Positions 8,763-17,028 of a stretch of DNA of 35,672 nucleotides are shown piece by piece. The stretch is taken from assembly GCA_964608185.1 (NCBI GenBank), contig CAZSMR010000008.1, positions 1 through 35,672 of the forward strand, read 5' to 3'. Every line of letters begins with the position of its first letter. Position 1 is the stretch's first letter. This DNA comes from Porticoccus sp964608185. GTDB taxonomy: Bacteria; Pseudomonadota; Gammaproteobacteria; Pseudomonadales; Porticoccaceae. Position numbers and translations under genes: made by a program. Below the pieces are notes generated by a model. It had not been told where the DNA came from. It searched no databases and worked only from the letters and a program-made list of their open reading frames with translations.

Positions 8763-8968
8763 ATGAGGTAGCTATAAAATTTTAAATAGCTCGTGAAGCT
8801 GGAGATGATAAAATAGTTATAATTTATTTATAGAGGTTTGGGCAATACAGTCATATTCAAAGAATGTATCTTAAATGAAATAATCTTTTGGCTTGTAATT
8901 GTGATTTTTGATTTCTAAATAAAAACCAAGTTTTCCTAAGATTAATTTTAGGGGTTCAGGAGGTTTTC

Positions 8969-10390
8969 TTGGCAGTTATACATAAGTCGGACGATCCTGA
9001 ATCATTACTCGATTTATGGTGCAAAGAAAGTGATGATATCTTTCAGTCAAAAAGAGTTAGCGACTCAAAGTCTGCTTTCGGTGATTTTGTTTCGGGTGAT
9101 ACACGCTGCCTAGCCGTCGAATACAGTTATATCCAATATTACAAGCCAAATAACCCACCCATTACACTCTTGGCTATTTATTTTAGACATGATGACACAG
9201 TTTATTTTACGATCACTGCCTCTAATGAATCCCTCCGTGCAGGATTTTCTGAGCTGCCCTACAGCTTGGATGCAATTGAAAATTTTATTTGTATTAATGA
9301 CCTACCCATTCTTTTATTAGGCGCTCCCCTTACACTTGAAACAGTATATATAGATAAACCCTGGGGGCATGAGATATGGTATACGGGGATTGAGGAAAGA
9401 GGCGTCTCTTGCGTAACAGATGGCACAAACAGTACGCCACTTCCTTGGGTGTTATCTGCCGCTCCAAATCGCTTAGCTGCAGACAGAGAAAAACAAATAA
9501 ACCTACTTAAAATTTTAGACCCACTTCCAGACTCCATGTGTGGAGACTTATATTTTGAATTGCACGAAAAAAAACAAGAAGCCTATGTAGTTGTTGATAT
9601 AAACAAAGATTCTTGGCCAAATAGTATAGGTGGAGTTAGATATGGGTTTGATGATGAGCTTAGGCGCACTTTTTCTTCTAAAGATGACTTTTACTTTGCC
9701 TATAAAAAAGCAGTCGAGGCTTATCGGACAATAAGAAAAACCATTGATAATCAATTAGATGTATATCGTCAAAAAGAAGGATTTTTGTTAGATGAAACCT
9801 TGCCAACTAAAATTACTAGTAAGTGGATAGCTTTACTTCCGGAGGCTTGGGTATCTAAAGAGAAAGAACTTCGCGCCAAGATGGATTATTTTACATCTAT
9901 TCTTCCTGTTAAGGTTGGAGATGTTGTTAAGATTCCCTTGCTGACCCCACATGGACTTCTTCATGGTGTTAGAGTTGTTGAGTTTCAAACCCCAGTTTAT
10001 GAGCGCCTAATAATTTCATTTAACCAGAAGACATTAACCCAGAATCATTGGGATACGGATAAAGCTCTTAATGTTATGACTGAGGTATTAGATCCTTCTC
10101 CGGTTCTAACTGTGATCCAAGAGAATTCAGACTACATTGTTGAAGAAGTTGCAGTATTTAAGGATTTTAGAGTTTCAAGGATTACAATAATGGCACAGTC
10201 TTCTCATAGATTACCCATAGAGAATAATTACAGATTGTTGTTGGTGATTAAGGGCAACGTTGATTGCAGCGGTGTGCTTGCTGAGAAAGAGTGCGGATTA
10301 TTTTTACCTGCAGACTTACAGGATGTGAATATACAGAACTATGAAAGCTGTCCATCGATATTGCTTTTAGCTTCACCTATCTGCGAGTAA
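8969..10390 (+). CDS. cupin-fold protein resembling type I mannose-6-phosphate isomerase (ManA-like)
   Basis: I do not recognise an exact named gene. The 473-residue protein contains 'IDKPWGHEIWYTG' at about 129-141, resembling the N-terminal signature of type I phosphomannose isomerases. Around residues 317-350 a cupin-like stretch reads 'VGDVVKIPLLTPHGLLHG' and 'VVEFQTPVYERLI', like the ManA metal-site region. The C-terminal 90 residues look like a second beta-rich cupin-type domain. No signal peptide or membrane segment is seen. The start is TTG with an excellent AGGAGG at 8958-8963; no in-frame ATG occurs near the N-terminus. It follows fadB by 234 bases and precedes tRNA-Leu. It may act on a sugar phosphate, or be a cupin protein without that activity. 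Confidence 0.55.
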   Translation: MAVIHKSDDPESLLDLWCKESDDIFQSKRVSDSKSAFGDFVSGDTRCLAVEYSYIQYYKPNNPPITLLAIYFRHDDTVYFTITASNESLRAGFSELPYSLDAIENFICINDLPILLLGAPLTLETVYIDKPWGHEIWYTGIEERGVSCVTDGTNSTPLPWVLSAAPNRLAADREKQINLLKILDPLPDSMCGDLYFELHEKKQEAYVVVDINKDSWPNSIGGVRYGFDDELRRTFSSKDDFYFAYKKAVEAYRTIRKTIDNQLDVYRQKEGFLLDETLPTKITSKWIALLPEAWVSKEKELRAKMDYFTSILPVKVGDVVKIPLLTPHGLLHGVRVVEFQTPVYERLIISFNQKTLTQNHWDTDKALNVMTEVLDPSPVLTVIQENSDYIVEEVAVFKDFRVSRITIMAQSSHRLPIENNYRLLLVIKGNVDCSGVLAEKECGLFLPADLQDVNIQNYESCPSILLLASPICE

Positions 10391-10511
10391 ACCTCAAACT
10401 TTTCTATCCTATAATATGCTTCTTTTTGTTGATTGGATGTGGCCTCTGTGGCAAAATCTGCACCCTTCACATGGGGGGGCAACTTCCTTAGCTATCAGTG
10501 TTTAATATTTA
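10391..10511 (+). other. spacer upstream of tRNA-Leu with weak promoter-like boxes
   Basis: A perfect TATAAT lies at 10410-10415 but has no acceptable -35 box. A second pair, TTGATT (10429-10434) and CAAAAT (10452-10457), has 17-base spacing but a poor -10. Either could drive tRNA-Leu and tig. No terminator or ORF is visible. Confidence 0.3.
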
Positions 10512-10596
10512 GCGGACGTGGTGGAATTGGTAGACACGCTGGATTTAGGTTCCAGTGCCGCAAGGTGTGAGAGTTCGAGTCTCTCCGTCCGCACCA
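10512..10596 (+). tRNA. tRNA-Leu (anticodon TAG)
   Basis: This is an 85-base tRNA with the long variable arm typical of leucine tRNAs (GTGCCGCAAGGTGTG). The acceptor GCGGACG pairs with CGTCCGC, and the anticodon stem CTGGA/TCCAG holds the loop TTTAGGT with TAG at 10546-10548. CCA is encoded. It reads CTA codons and lies 38 bases before tig. In related genomes I expect it to sit directly beside the other tRNAs of the folD-tig interval. Confidence 0.96.
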
Positions 10597-10634
10597 TTTA
10601 ACATTGTTCAAACAACTTATATTTGAGGGGTACC

Positions 10635-11969
10635 ATGCAAGTTTCTATCGAAACAACTTCTAGTCTTGAGCGAAAAATGACAATTATCGTTCCAGCTAAG
10701 CGTATCGGAGATGAAGTAAAAGAGCGTCTCACAAAAGCAGCAAAAACTGCTCGCATAGACGGTTTTCGTGTTGGAAAAGTTCCTTTAAATGTTGTTAACC
10801 AGCGTTATGGTCAGAGTATTCGACAAGAGGTAGTCAGTGAAACAGTTAGAGCTTGCTTTTATGAGGCTGTAACACAAGAAAAAGTGACGCCTGCTAGCAC
10901 TCCAGCGATTGAACCAAAAGTTGATAAACCAGGTATAGATCTTGAATTCGTTGCAACCTTTGAAGTTCTCCCAGATTTCGATCTAGCTGATTTTAAGACC
11001 ATTAAAATTCTTAAGCCATCTGCTGAAGTGAAGGATGATGATATTAGCATAATGATAAAGGCCCTTCGCAAACAACATGCAACTTGGTCAGAAGTAACTC
11101 GCTCCGCAGCTTTTGGTGATGAGGCAACAATTGACTATACCGGATTTAAAGATGGCAAAGAATTTGATGGTGGTTCAGCTGAGAATTATCCTATTGAAAT
11201 AGGTGGCGGAACTGCAGTGGTTGGATTTGAGGATGGAATAGTTGGAATGTCTCCAGGTGATGAAAAAAGTCTCCCTATAACTTTTCCTAAAGACTATCAA
11301 TCGGAGGATCTAAAAGGCGCATCAGTTGAATTTAAGATCAAATTAAACTTACTGAAAGAACCATCTTTACCAGAAATGAATGATGAATTTTTTGCTCTTT
11401 TTGGGCTAAAAGCTGGAGGGAAGGAAGCGTTTCGTTCCGCAGTTTTACAAAATATGCAGCGCGATCTGAAGAATGCTCTTGAGGGGAAAACTAAAAGTCG
11501 TGTAATGAGTGAATTATTTAATCTTCATAGTGAAATCGAAGTACCCACTACAAGAGTTGCAACTGAAATCAGTGGCTTGAAACAGCAAATGTCAAAAAAA
11601 CTTGCTGGTGACAGTGATGAGAATAAATTTGACCCTTCATTGCTTCCCGATGAGATGTTTGAGGAGCAAGCTAAGCGTAGAGCTATAGTTGGATTGGTCG
11701 TAAATGAAATAGTGCAATCCGAAAAAATGGACGTAGATGGCGCGGAAGTAAGACGTCGGATTCAAGGTATAGCAGCAACTTATGACCAGCCAGAAGAAGT
11801 TATTAAATACCATTACGATAGCCCTGAACTATTGAAAAGTATTGAAGCGAATGTTCTGCAGGATCAAGTCGTAGAATTTATTTTGTTGCAGGCAGAAGTT
11901 TCAGATGAACCTTTAGATTATCAGAAAGCAGTAACTCCTGACCCCGAACAGGTTGCCGCTAATAATTAA
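10635..11969 (+). CDS. tig: trigger factor, ribosome-associated chaperone and peptidyl-prolyl isomerase
   Basis: Binds ribosomal protein L23 at the exit tunnel and shields nascent chains. The protein has 444 residues (E. coli 432). The ribosome-binding signature 'GFRVGKVP' is at residues 43-50. The FKBP-type isomerase domain covers about 150-245 ('DEATIDYTGFKDGKEFDGG', 'GFEDGIVGMSPGDEK'), and a helical C-terminal chaperone domain follows. I use the ATG at 10635, which has GAGGGG at 10625-10630. A TTG at 10623 is also in frame but overlaps that Shine-Dalgarno and adds a non-family extension. It heads the tig-clpP-clpX-lon-hupB-ppiD block, and clpP starts 48 bases later. Confidence 0.96.
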   Translation: MQVSIETTSSLERKMTIIVPAKRIGDEVKERLTKAAKTARIDGFRVGKVPLNVVNQRYGQSIRQEVVSETVRACFYEAVTQEKVTPASTPAIEPKVDKPGIDLEFVATFEVLPDFDLADFKTIKILKPSAEVKDDDISIMIKALRKQHATWSEVTRSAAFGDEATIDYTGFKDGKEFDGGSAENYPIEIGGGTAVVGFEDGIVGMSPGDEKSLPITFPKDYQSEDLKGASVEFKIKLNLLKEPSLPEMNDEFFALFGLKAGGKEAFRSAVLQNMQRDLKNALEGKTKSRVMSELFNLHSEIEVPTTRVATEISGLKQQMSKKLAGDSDENKFDPSLLPDEMFEEQAKRRAIVGLVVNEIVQSEKMDVDGAEVRRRIQGIAATYDQPEEVIKYHYDSPELLKSIEANVLQDQVVEFILLQAEVSDEPLDYQKAVTPDPEQVAANN

Positions 11970-11984
11970 TTTATAGGTTATAAT
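11953..11984 (+). promoter_or_regulatory. possible sigma-70 promoter for clpP
   Basis: A perfect -10 TATAAT lies at 11979-11984, 34 bases before clpP. The nearest -35-like hexamer, TTGCCG at 11953-11958, is 20 bases away, which is too long for a strong promoter. It could give extra clpPX transcription independent of tig. Confidence 0.35.
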
Positions 11985-12017
11985 ACAGTTAAACAAGGTT
12001 GATTTAGGTGAACCAAT

Positions 12018-12656
12018 ATGAAATTTGATTATTCCTCGACAAAGCTTGATGTAAACAATGCAGGCGGATTAGTGCCTATTGTTGTTGAGCAAAGTGCTCG
12101 TGGTGAGCGCTCTTATGACATTTACTCTCGTTTGTTAAAAGAGAGAGTTATTTTTTTAGTTGGCCCAGTCGAAGATTATATGGCTAATCTTATCGTTGCT
12201 CAGCTACTTTTTTTAGAGTCTGAAAATCCAGAGAAAGATATTCATTTGTATATAAATTCTCCCGGTGGCTCTGTTACTGCTGGAATGTCAATCTATGACA
12301 CTATGCAGTTTATCAGTCCAGATGTAAGCACAATGTGTATCGGTCAGGCTTCCAGCATGGGCGCTTTTTTATTAGCAGCTGGCGCTCCTGGAAAAAGATT
12401 TTGCCTCCCTAATTCTCGCAATATGATTCACCAGCCTAGTGGTGGAACTAATGGCCAAGCTTCTGATATTCATATACATGCTCAAGAAATTCTTAAAATA
12501 AGAGATAGGCTTAATAAGTGTCTTGCTAAACATACAGGACAGCCAATATCCAAAATTGAACTTGATACAGAGCGTGATAATTTTATGAGTGCAGAGGAAT
12601 CAAAAGCTTACGGGCTGATTGATGACGTTTTGGATAAGAGACCCAAAGCTCCATAA
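12018..12656 (+). CDS. clpP: ATP-dependent Clp protease proteolytic subunit
   Basis: This is the serine peptidase that forms a double-heptamer chamber and degrades proteins fed by ClpX or ClpA. The protein has 212 residues (E. coli 207). The catalytic triad is S113 ('GQASSMGAF'), H138 ('RNMIHQP') and D187 ('ERDNFM'), equivalent to E. coli S111, H136 and D185 in precursor numbering. A short N-terminal propeptide of about 14 residues is likely, as in E. coli. AGGTG precedes the ATG. It lies 48 bases after tig and 52 before clpX, so ClpXP is encoded as a unit. Confidence 0.98.
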   Translation: MKFDYSSTKLDVNNAGGLVPIVVEQSARGERSYDIYSRLLKERVIFLVGPVEDYMANLIVAQLLFLESENPEKDIHLYINSPGGSVTAGMSIYDTMQFISPDVSTMCIGQASSMGAFLLAAGAPGKRFCLPNSRNMIHQPSGGTNGQASDIHIHAQEILKIRDRLNKCLAKHTGQPISKIELDTERDNFMSAEESKAYGLIDDVLDKRPKAP

Positions 12657-12708
12657 TCAATTTTTTAGATCTTTTGATCTTTGTGTACTGACTAAGAGAT
12701 GAAAATTT

Positions 12709-13998
12709 ATGACAGATGAAACGACAGAAAATGGTGGTGATGACACTAAATTGCTTTACTGTTCTTTTTGTAACAAAAGCCAGCATCAGGTTCGAAAGCT
12801 TATAGCTGGGCCGCTAGTTTTTATCTGTGATGAGTGTGTAGAGCTTTGTAACGATATTATACTAGAAGAGGTTCAACAGCTTGAGTCAGACTCGTCTTCC
12901 CCGAGCGGCTTACCAAAACCCATAGAAATAAAAGAAATACTTAATCAATATGTGATCGGACAAGATCAAGCTAAAAAAGTATTAGCAGTTGCAGTTTATA
13001 ACCATTACAAACGTCTACAGCGCAGCGATTCTAGCAAAGCTGATGATGTTGAGCTTGGTAAGAGTAACATTTTGTTAGTAGGCCCTACGGGAAGTGGAAA
13101 GACTCTATTAGCCGAAACATTAGCTAGATTGCTTGATGTTCCCTTTGCCATTGCCGATGCAACAACACTCACCGAGGCAGGTTATGTCGGTGAAGACGTC
13201 GAAAATATTATTCAAAAGCTTCTTCAGAAATGTGATTATGATATAGATAAGGCACAACGCGGCATAATTTACTTAGATGAAATCGACAAAATTTCACGCA
13301 AATCTGACAACCCATCAATCACACGAGACGTCTCAGGCGAGGGTGTTCAGCAGGCCTTGCTGAAACTGATCGAAGGCACTGTCGCTTCGATACCACCACA
13401 GGGTGGAAGAAAGCATCCACAGCAAGAATTTATTCAGGTTGATACCTCTAATATTTTGTTTGTTTGCGGGGGAGCTTTTTCAGGTCTAGAAAAAGTAATT
13501 AGAGATCGTTCCGATAACACTGGTATTGGTTTTAGTGCAACTGTCAAAGCTAAAGATGACAATAAAAACATTGGCCAGACATTAGCTGATTTAGAGCCAG
13601 AAGATTTAGTCAGTTATGGCCTCATACCAGAATTTGTTGGCAGATTGCCAGTGATAGCAACTCTAGAGGAGTTAGATTTAGATGCGCTAGTAAATATACT
13701 TACGGAGCCAAAAAATTCTCTTATTAAGCAATATAGCGCAATGTTTGAAATGGAAGGCGTTGAGCTAGATATCCGACAAGATGCATCAGAAGAGATAGCT
13801 AAGAGAGCGCTAGAGCGAAAGACAGGCGCAAGAGGACTTCGTTCAATTATTGAAGATATTTTATTAGATACTATGTATAAAACTCCTACTGAAAAAAATA
13901 TCAGTAAAGTTGTCATTGACTCGTCCGTAGTCCGTGGTGAATCAGAACCGTTGATGGTTTATGAGAATTCTGACTCCAAAGTAGCAGTAAGAGAATAG
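12709..13998 (+). CDS. clpX: ATP-dependent Clp protease ATP-binding subunit ClpX
   Basis: This AAA+ unfoldase recognises substrates such as ssrA-tagged proteins and threads them into ClpP. The protein has 429 residues. The N-terminal zinc-binding domain has C18, C21, C40 and C43 in a C-x2-C-x18-C-x2-C arrangement. Walker A is 'GPTGSGKT' at 125-132, followed by the pore-loop region 'GYVGED', Walker B 'IIYLDEID' and the 'GRKHPQQE' (RKH) loop. The C-terminal sensor-2 region 'ERKTGARGLRSI' is present. A short AGATC/GATCT hairpin in the 52-base gap after clpP is too weak to call. A strong terminator follows at 14016. Confidence 0.98.
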   Translation: MTDETTENGGDDTKLLYCSFCNKSQHQVRKLIAGPLVFICDECVELCNDIILEEVQQLESDSSSPSGLPKPIEIKEILNQYVIGQDQAKKVLAVAVYNHYKRLQRSDSSKADDVELGKSNILLVGPTGSGKTLLAETLARLLDVPFAIADATTLTEAGYVGEDVENIIQKLLQKCDYDIDKAQRGIIYLDEIDKISRKSDNPSITRDVSGEGVQQALLKLIEGTVASIPPQGGRKHPQQEFIQVDTSNILFVCGGAFSGLEKVIRDRSDNTGIGFSATVKAKDDNKNIGQTLADLEPEDLVSYGLIPEFVGRLPVIATLEELDLDALVNILTEPKNSLIKQYSAMFEMEGVELDIRQDASEEIAKRALERKTGARGLRSIIEDILLDTMYKTPTEKNISKVVIDSSVVRGESEPLMVYENSDSKVAVRE

Positions 13999-14015
13999 AG
14001 TTTTATTTCTCTCTG

Positions 14016-14038
14016 AAAGGGCCCTACGGCCCTTTTTT
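14016..14038 (+). terminator. rho-independent terminator after clpX
   Basis: The 8-bp stem AAAGGGCC (14016-14023) / GGCCCTTT (14028-14035) has a 4-base loop (CTAC) and a T-run at 14033-14038. It ends the tig-clpP-clpX transcription unit and separates it from lon. Confidence 0.9.
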
Positions 14039-14058
14039 GATTTATAATTAAGGCTAAC

Positions 14059-14085
14059 CTTGTTTTAATCTAGAGCGCCCCAATA
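14059..14085 (+). promoter_or_regulatory. sigma-32 (heat-shock) type promoter upstream of lon
   Basis: CTTGTTT (14059-14065) and CCCCAATA (14078-14085), 12 bases apart, closely resemble the heat-shock consensus CTTGAA-N11-16-CCCCATNT. It lies just after the clpX terminator, about 48 bases before the lon start, where a lon promoter is needed. Heat-shock control of lon is well known in E. coli. Confidence 0.7.
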
Positions 14086-14132
14086 CCCTAAGATATGTTT
14101 AGATTCTTTAACTTTTTATGAGGGTTTTTTTG

Positions 14133-16502
14133 ATGTCAGAGCTAAGTATTTCTAACAAACTACCTCTACTACCTTTGCGTGATGTAGTTATTTACCCCAA
14201 TGTTTCTGTCCCGCTGTTTGTTGGCCGAGATAAGTCGATAGCGGCTCTAGATGCATCTATGCTTAAAGATAAAAAAATCTTAGTAGTTACTCAAAAAATG
14301 GCCTCAGAAGATGATCCAGCTATAGATGACCTTTACCGTTTCGGCACACTCGCTACTATAACGCAAATGCTGAAGCTACCAGATGGGACCGTTAAGGTTC
14401 TTATTGAAGGAGCTAAAAGAATTAAAATCACTTCAGTAGAAGACACTCAAGGCTATTTTTTAGCTAATTATGAGGAATTTTTAACAGAAAAAATTGCAGA
14501 TCAAGAAATTGAAACAATAATGCAGTTAGCGTCAGATAAGTTTGAACAGTATGCCAATCTTAGTAAAAAAATATCACCTGAAACTGTTAATGTTGTTACT
14601 ACTATCACCGATGCGGTGCGCCTAGCAGACAGTCTGGCTAACCATCTACCCTTATCGTTAGACCAAAAACAAAATATGCTAGAGCTCGAGGCCTTGATTG
14701 ATAGATTCGAGCTGTTATTGGTTCTTATGGAATCAGAGATAGAGTTGTTTGATATAGGTCAAAACATACGCACGCGTGTAAAAAAACAAATGGAAAAGAG
14801 CCAAAAAGAATATTTTTTGAATGAGCAGATGAAGGCTATTCAAAAAGAACTTGGCGATGCTGACGAGGATGACGACTTAAAAAACCCGCTCAGTAAAGCC
14901 CGGACAGAATTTAAAAAACTTAAGGCCATGTCTCCTATGTCAGCAGAAGCATCCGTCTTGAGGGGTTATATTGATTGGCTCGTTAGTGTGCCATGGAAAA
15001 AGCGATCAAGAGTTCGGCATGATCTGAATAGGGCTGAACGTATTCTTAATGAAGATCATTATGGTTTGAATGACGTAAAAGAGCGTATCCTTGAATTTTT
15101 GGCTGTGCAACAGCGCGTTAAAGCGCTTAAAGGCCCTGTTCTTTGTCTCGTTGGGCCGCCAGGAGTAGGTAAAACATCTCTCGGGGAGTCAGTCGCTAAA
15201 GCAACAGGAAGAAAATATGCACGTATGTCGTTAGGAGGTGTACGCGATGAAGCTGAAATACGAGGGCATCGCCGAACATATATAGGTTCGCTGCCTGGAA
15301 AATTAATACAAAAATTAGCTAAAGTGCAGGTAAAAAACCCTCTCTTTTTACTTGACGAAATAGATAAAATGGGTACGGATCATCGTGGTGATCCATCCTC
15401 TGCAATGCTAGAGGTTCTTGATCCAGAACAAAATAGTAGGTTTAACGATCATTACCTTGAGGTCGACTATGACCTTTCTGAAGTAATGTTTATATGTACC
15501 GCGAATACGATGGATATTCCTGCCCCGTTGCTGGATAGAATGGAGATAATCAGAATCTCAGGGTATACAGAGGACGAAAAAATAAATATTGCAGTCAAGT
15601 ATCTCTTACCGAAACAACTTAAGGCTAACGGTTTAGCAGAAAACGAATTACTTCTTGAGGATGGGGTTGTTATAGATATTATTCGTTACTACACGAAAGA
15701 AGCTGGAGTTCGTGGGCTCGAAAAACAACTCGCAAGACTTTGTCGAAAAATTGTTATTCAAAATACTCGTAGTAACAAAAAAGATAGTTATAAAGTTGAC
15801 TCTAAGCATCTAGAAGAACTGCTTGGAGTAAAAAAATATGATTTTGGTCGTGCCGATGAAAAAAGCCAAATTGGTCAAGTGACAGGGCTTGCCTGGACTC
15901 AGATGGGAGGCGAGTTGCTTACTATAGAGTCTTCTGTTGTTGCTGGCAGCGGTAAAGTTATAAAGACAGGCTCTTTAGGTGATGTTATGCAAGAGTCGAT
16001 ACAGGCAGCAATGACAGTCGTAAGAAGTCGCTCACAAGTTTTGGGTATACATCAAGATTTTCATCAAAAACTAGATCTACATATACACGTTCCAGAAGGA
16101 GCTACTCCTAAAGATGGACCTAGTGCTGGAATCAGTATGTGCACAGTAATTGCATCTGTGCTTACAGGAATACCTATTAGAGCAGATGTTGCAATGACAG
16201 GAGAAATTACTTTAAGGGGCCAGGTTTTGAAAATTGGAGGCTTAAAAGAAAAACTTCTTGCAGCTCATCGCGGTGGTATTCATAAAGTTATTATACCGCA
16301 TGAAAATGTACATGAACTTAAGGAGATTCCTAGTAATATAAAAGATGCCCTTGAAATTATTTCTGTTCAGAGGATAGATGAGGTTTTTGACGCCGCTTTG
16401 CTCACAAAGCCGGTTGCACTCTCTAATGAAGAGTATAGCAAGCTGTCAAAAATAAGCGTAAATTTAAAAAATATGCCTGAACCCCCCGTTAATACTCACT
16501 AA
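14133..16502 (+). CDS. lon: ATP-dependent Lon protease
   Basis: Degrades misfolded and regulatory proteins in the cytoplasm; a single polypeptide carries AAA+ and peptidase activities. With the ATG at 14133 the protein is 789 residues (E. coli 784). The N-terminal substrate-binding domain starts 'LPLLPLRDVVIYP'. Walker A 'GPPGVGKT' is at 341-348 and Walker B 'LFLLDEID' near 405. The serine-lysine dyad is S664 ('PKDGPSAGISM') and K707 ('GGLKEKLLAAHRGG'). I prefer 14133 because GAGGG lies 8 bases upstream; an ATG at 14118 would add five residues. It has its own heat-shock-like promoter. The C-terminal tail after residue 770 is short and variable. Confidence 0.97.
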   Translation: MSELSISNKLPLLPLRDVVIYPNVSVPLFVGRDKSIAALDASMLKDKKILVVTQKMASEDDPAIDDLYRFGTLATITQMLKLPDGTVKVLIEGAKRIKITSVEDTQGYFLANYEEFLTEKIADQEIETIMQLASDKFEQYANLSKKISPETVNVVTTITDAVRLADSLANHLPLSLDQKQNMLELEALIDRFELLLVLMESEIELFDIGQNIRTRVKKQMEKSQKEYFLNEQMKAIQKELGDADEDDDLKNPLSKARTEFKKLKAMSPMSAEASVLRGYIDWLVSVPWKKRSRVRHDLNRAERILNEDHYGLNDVKERILEFLAVQQRVKALKGPVLCLVGPPGVGKTSLGESVAKATGRKYARMSLGGVRDEAEIRGHRRTYIGSLPGKLIQKLAKVQVKNPLFLLDEIDKMGTDHRGDPSSAMLEVLDPEQNSRFNDHYLEVDYDLSEVMFICTANTMDIPAPLLDRMEIIRISGYTEDEKINIAVKYLLPKQLKANGLAENELLLEDGVVIDIIRYYTKEAGVRGLEKQLARLCRKIVIQNTRSNKKDSYKVDSKHLEELLGVKKYDFGRADEKSQIGQVTGLAWTQMGGELLTIESSVVAGSGKVIKTGSLGDVMQESIQAAMTVVRSRSQVLGIHQDFHQKLDLHIHVPEGATPKDGPSAGISMCTVIASVLTGIPIRADVAMTGEITLRGQVLKIGGLKEKLLAAHRGGIHKVIIPHENVHELKEIPSNIKDALEIISVQRIDEVFDAALLTKPVALSNEEYSKLSKISVNLKNMPEPPVNTH

Positions 16503-16507
16503 ATCGC

Positions 16508-16537
16508 TTGACAGGGCCAGCAGAGGGTTGGTATAAA
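16508..16537 (+). promoter_or_regulatory. near-consensus sigma-70 promoter for hupB
   Basis: A perfect -35 TTGACA (16508-16513) is followed after 18 bases by TATAAA (16532-16537). The predicted start near 16544 leaves an untranslated leader of about 90 bases before the GTG of hupB. It begins 5 bases after the lon stop codon. Confidence 0.8.
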
Positions 16538-16636
16538 GTTGGTGTAGCACGATTATTTGTTCAGATTTACTGATATATATAATGATTTTAGTGCTACAGA
16601 CGTAAGTCCATAAAAACATATTAGAAGGGGATTATT

Positions 16637-16912
16637 GTGAATAAATCTGAATTAGTTGATGCAATTGCCGATGCAGCGGATCTATCTAAAGCTTCTGCTG
16701 GGCGCGCTCTTGATGCGGCAATATCTGCAGTTTCGACAGCGCTATCAAAAAAGGATCAAGTTTCTCTTGTAGGTTTCGGTACTTTTGCTGTGAAGCATCG
16801 TGCAGCACGTGCGGGTCGTAATCCACAGACTGGTGCAGAAATCCAGATTAAAGCAGCCTACGTACCTAGCTTCAAAGCAGGTAAAGCACTTAAGGAAGCA
16901 GTTAATTCTTAA
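16637..16912 (+). CDS. hupB: DNA-binding protein HU (beta type)
   Basis: This is a small nucleoid protein that bends DNA as a dimer. The 91 residues are typical for the family. The N-terminal dimerisation part begins 'MNKSELVDAIADAADLSKA'. The DNA-gripping arm has 'GFGTFAVKHRAARAGRNPQTG', where the invariant proline of 'RNPQTG' intercalates into DNA, and the end is 'PSFKAGKALKEAVN'. The start is GTG with AGAAGGGG at 16623-16630. It has its own strong promoter and terminator, so it is a single-gene unit between lon and ppiD, as I recall for Pseudomonas. Confidence 0.96.
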   Translation: MNKSELVDAIADAADLSKASAGRALDAAISAVSTALSKKDQVSLVGFGTFAVKHRAARAGRNPQTGAEIQIKAAYVPSFKAGKALKEAVNS

Positions 16913-16950
16913 GAAAGCTTTATAGCAGGTATTAAGTGTTTTAATCTAAA

Positions 16951-16977
16951 GGCGCATCAGCGATGCGTCTTTTTTTA
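16951..16977 (+). terminator. rho-independent terminator after hupB
   Basis: GGCGCATC (16951-16958) pairs with GATGCGTC (16962-16969) around a 3-base loop, with one G-T wobble, and is followed by a run of eight Ts. It lies 39 bases after the hupB stop. Confidence 0.9.
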
Positions 16978-17028
16978 TAATTTATTTATTTTTGACTAGT
17001 ATCTTGCATTTAAAACCAAGAGAAATTT

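Noticed and set aside
8770..8795. AGCTAT ... ATAGCT inverted repeat after fadB as a terminator
   Set aside because: The stem is short and AT-rich and no T-run follows, so it cannot be called.
10623..10634. TTG start four codons upstream for trigger factor
   Set aside because: It overlaps the GAGGGG that serves the ATG at 10635, and the extra residues do not belong to the family N-terminus.
12660..12682. AGATC/GATCT hairpin between clpP and clpX as a terminator
   Set aside because: The stem is only 5 bp of mostly weak pairs and no T-run of useful length follows; clpP and clpX are expected to be co-transcribed.
13614..13916. Minus-strand open frame of 100 codons
   Set aside because: It lies antisense to the well-supported clpX and encodes a serine-rich low-complexity sequence.
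16992..17014. TTGACT upstream of ppiD as a promoter
   Set aside because: No -10-like hexamer lies at 16-18 bases; the nearest (TTTAAA) is only 11 bases away.
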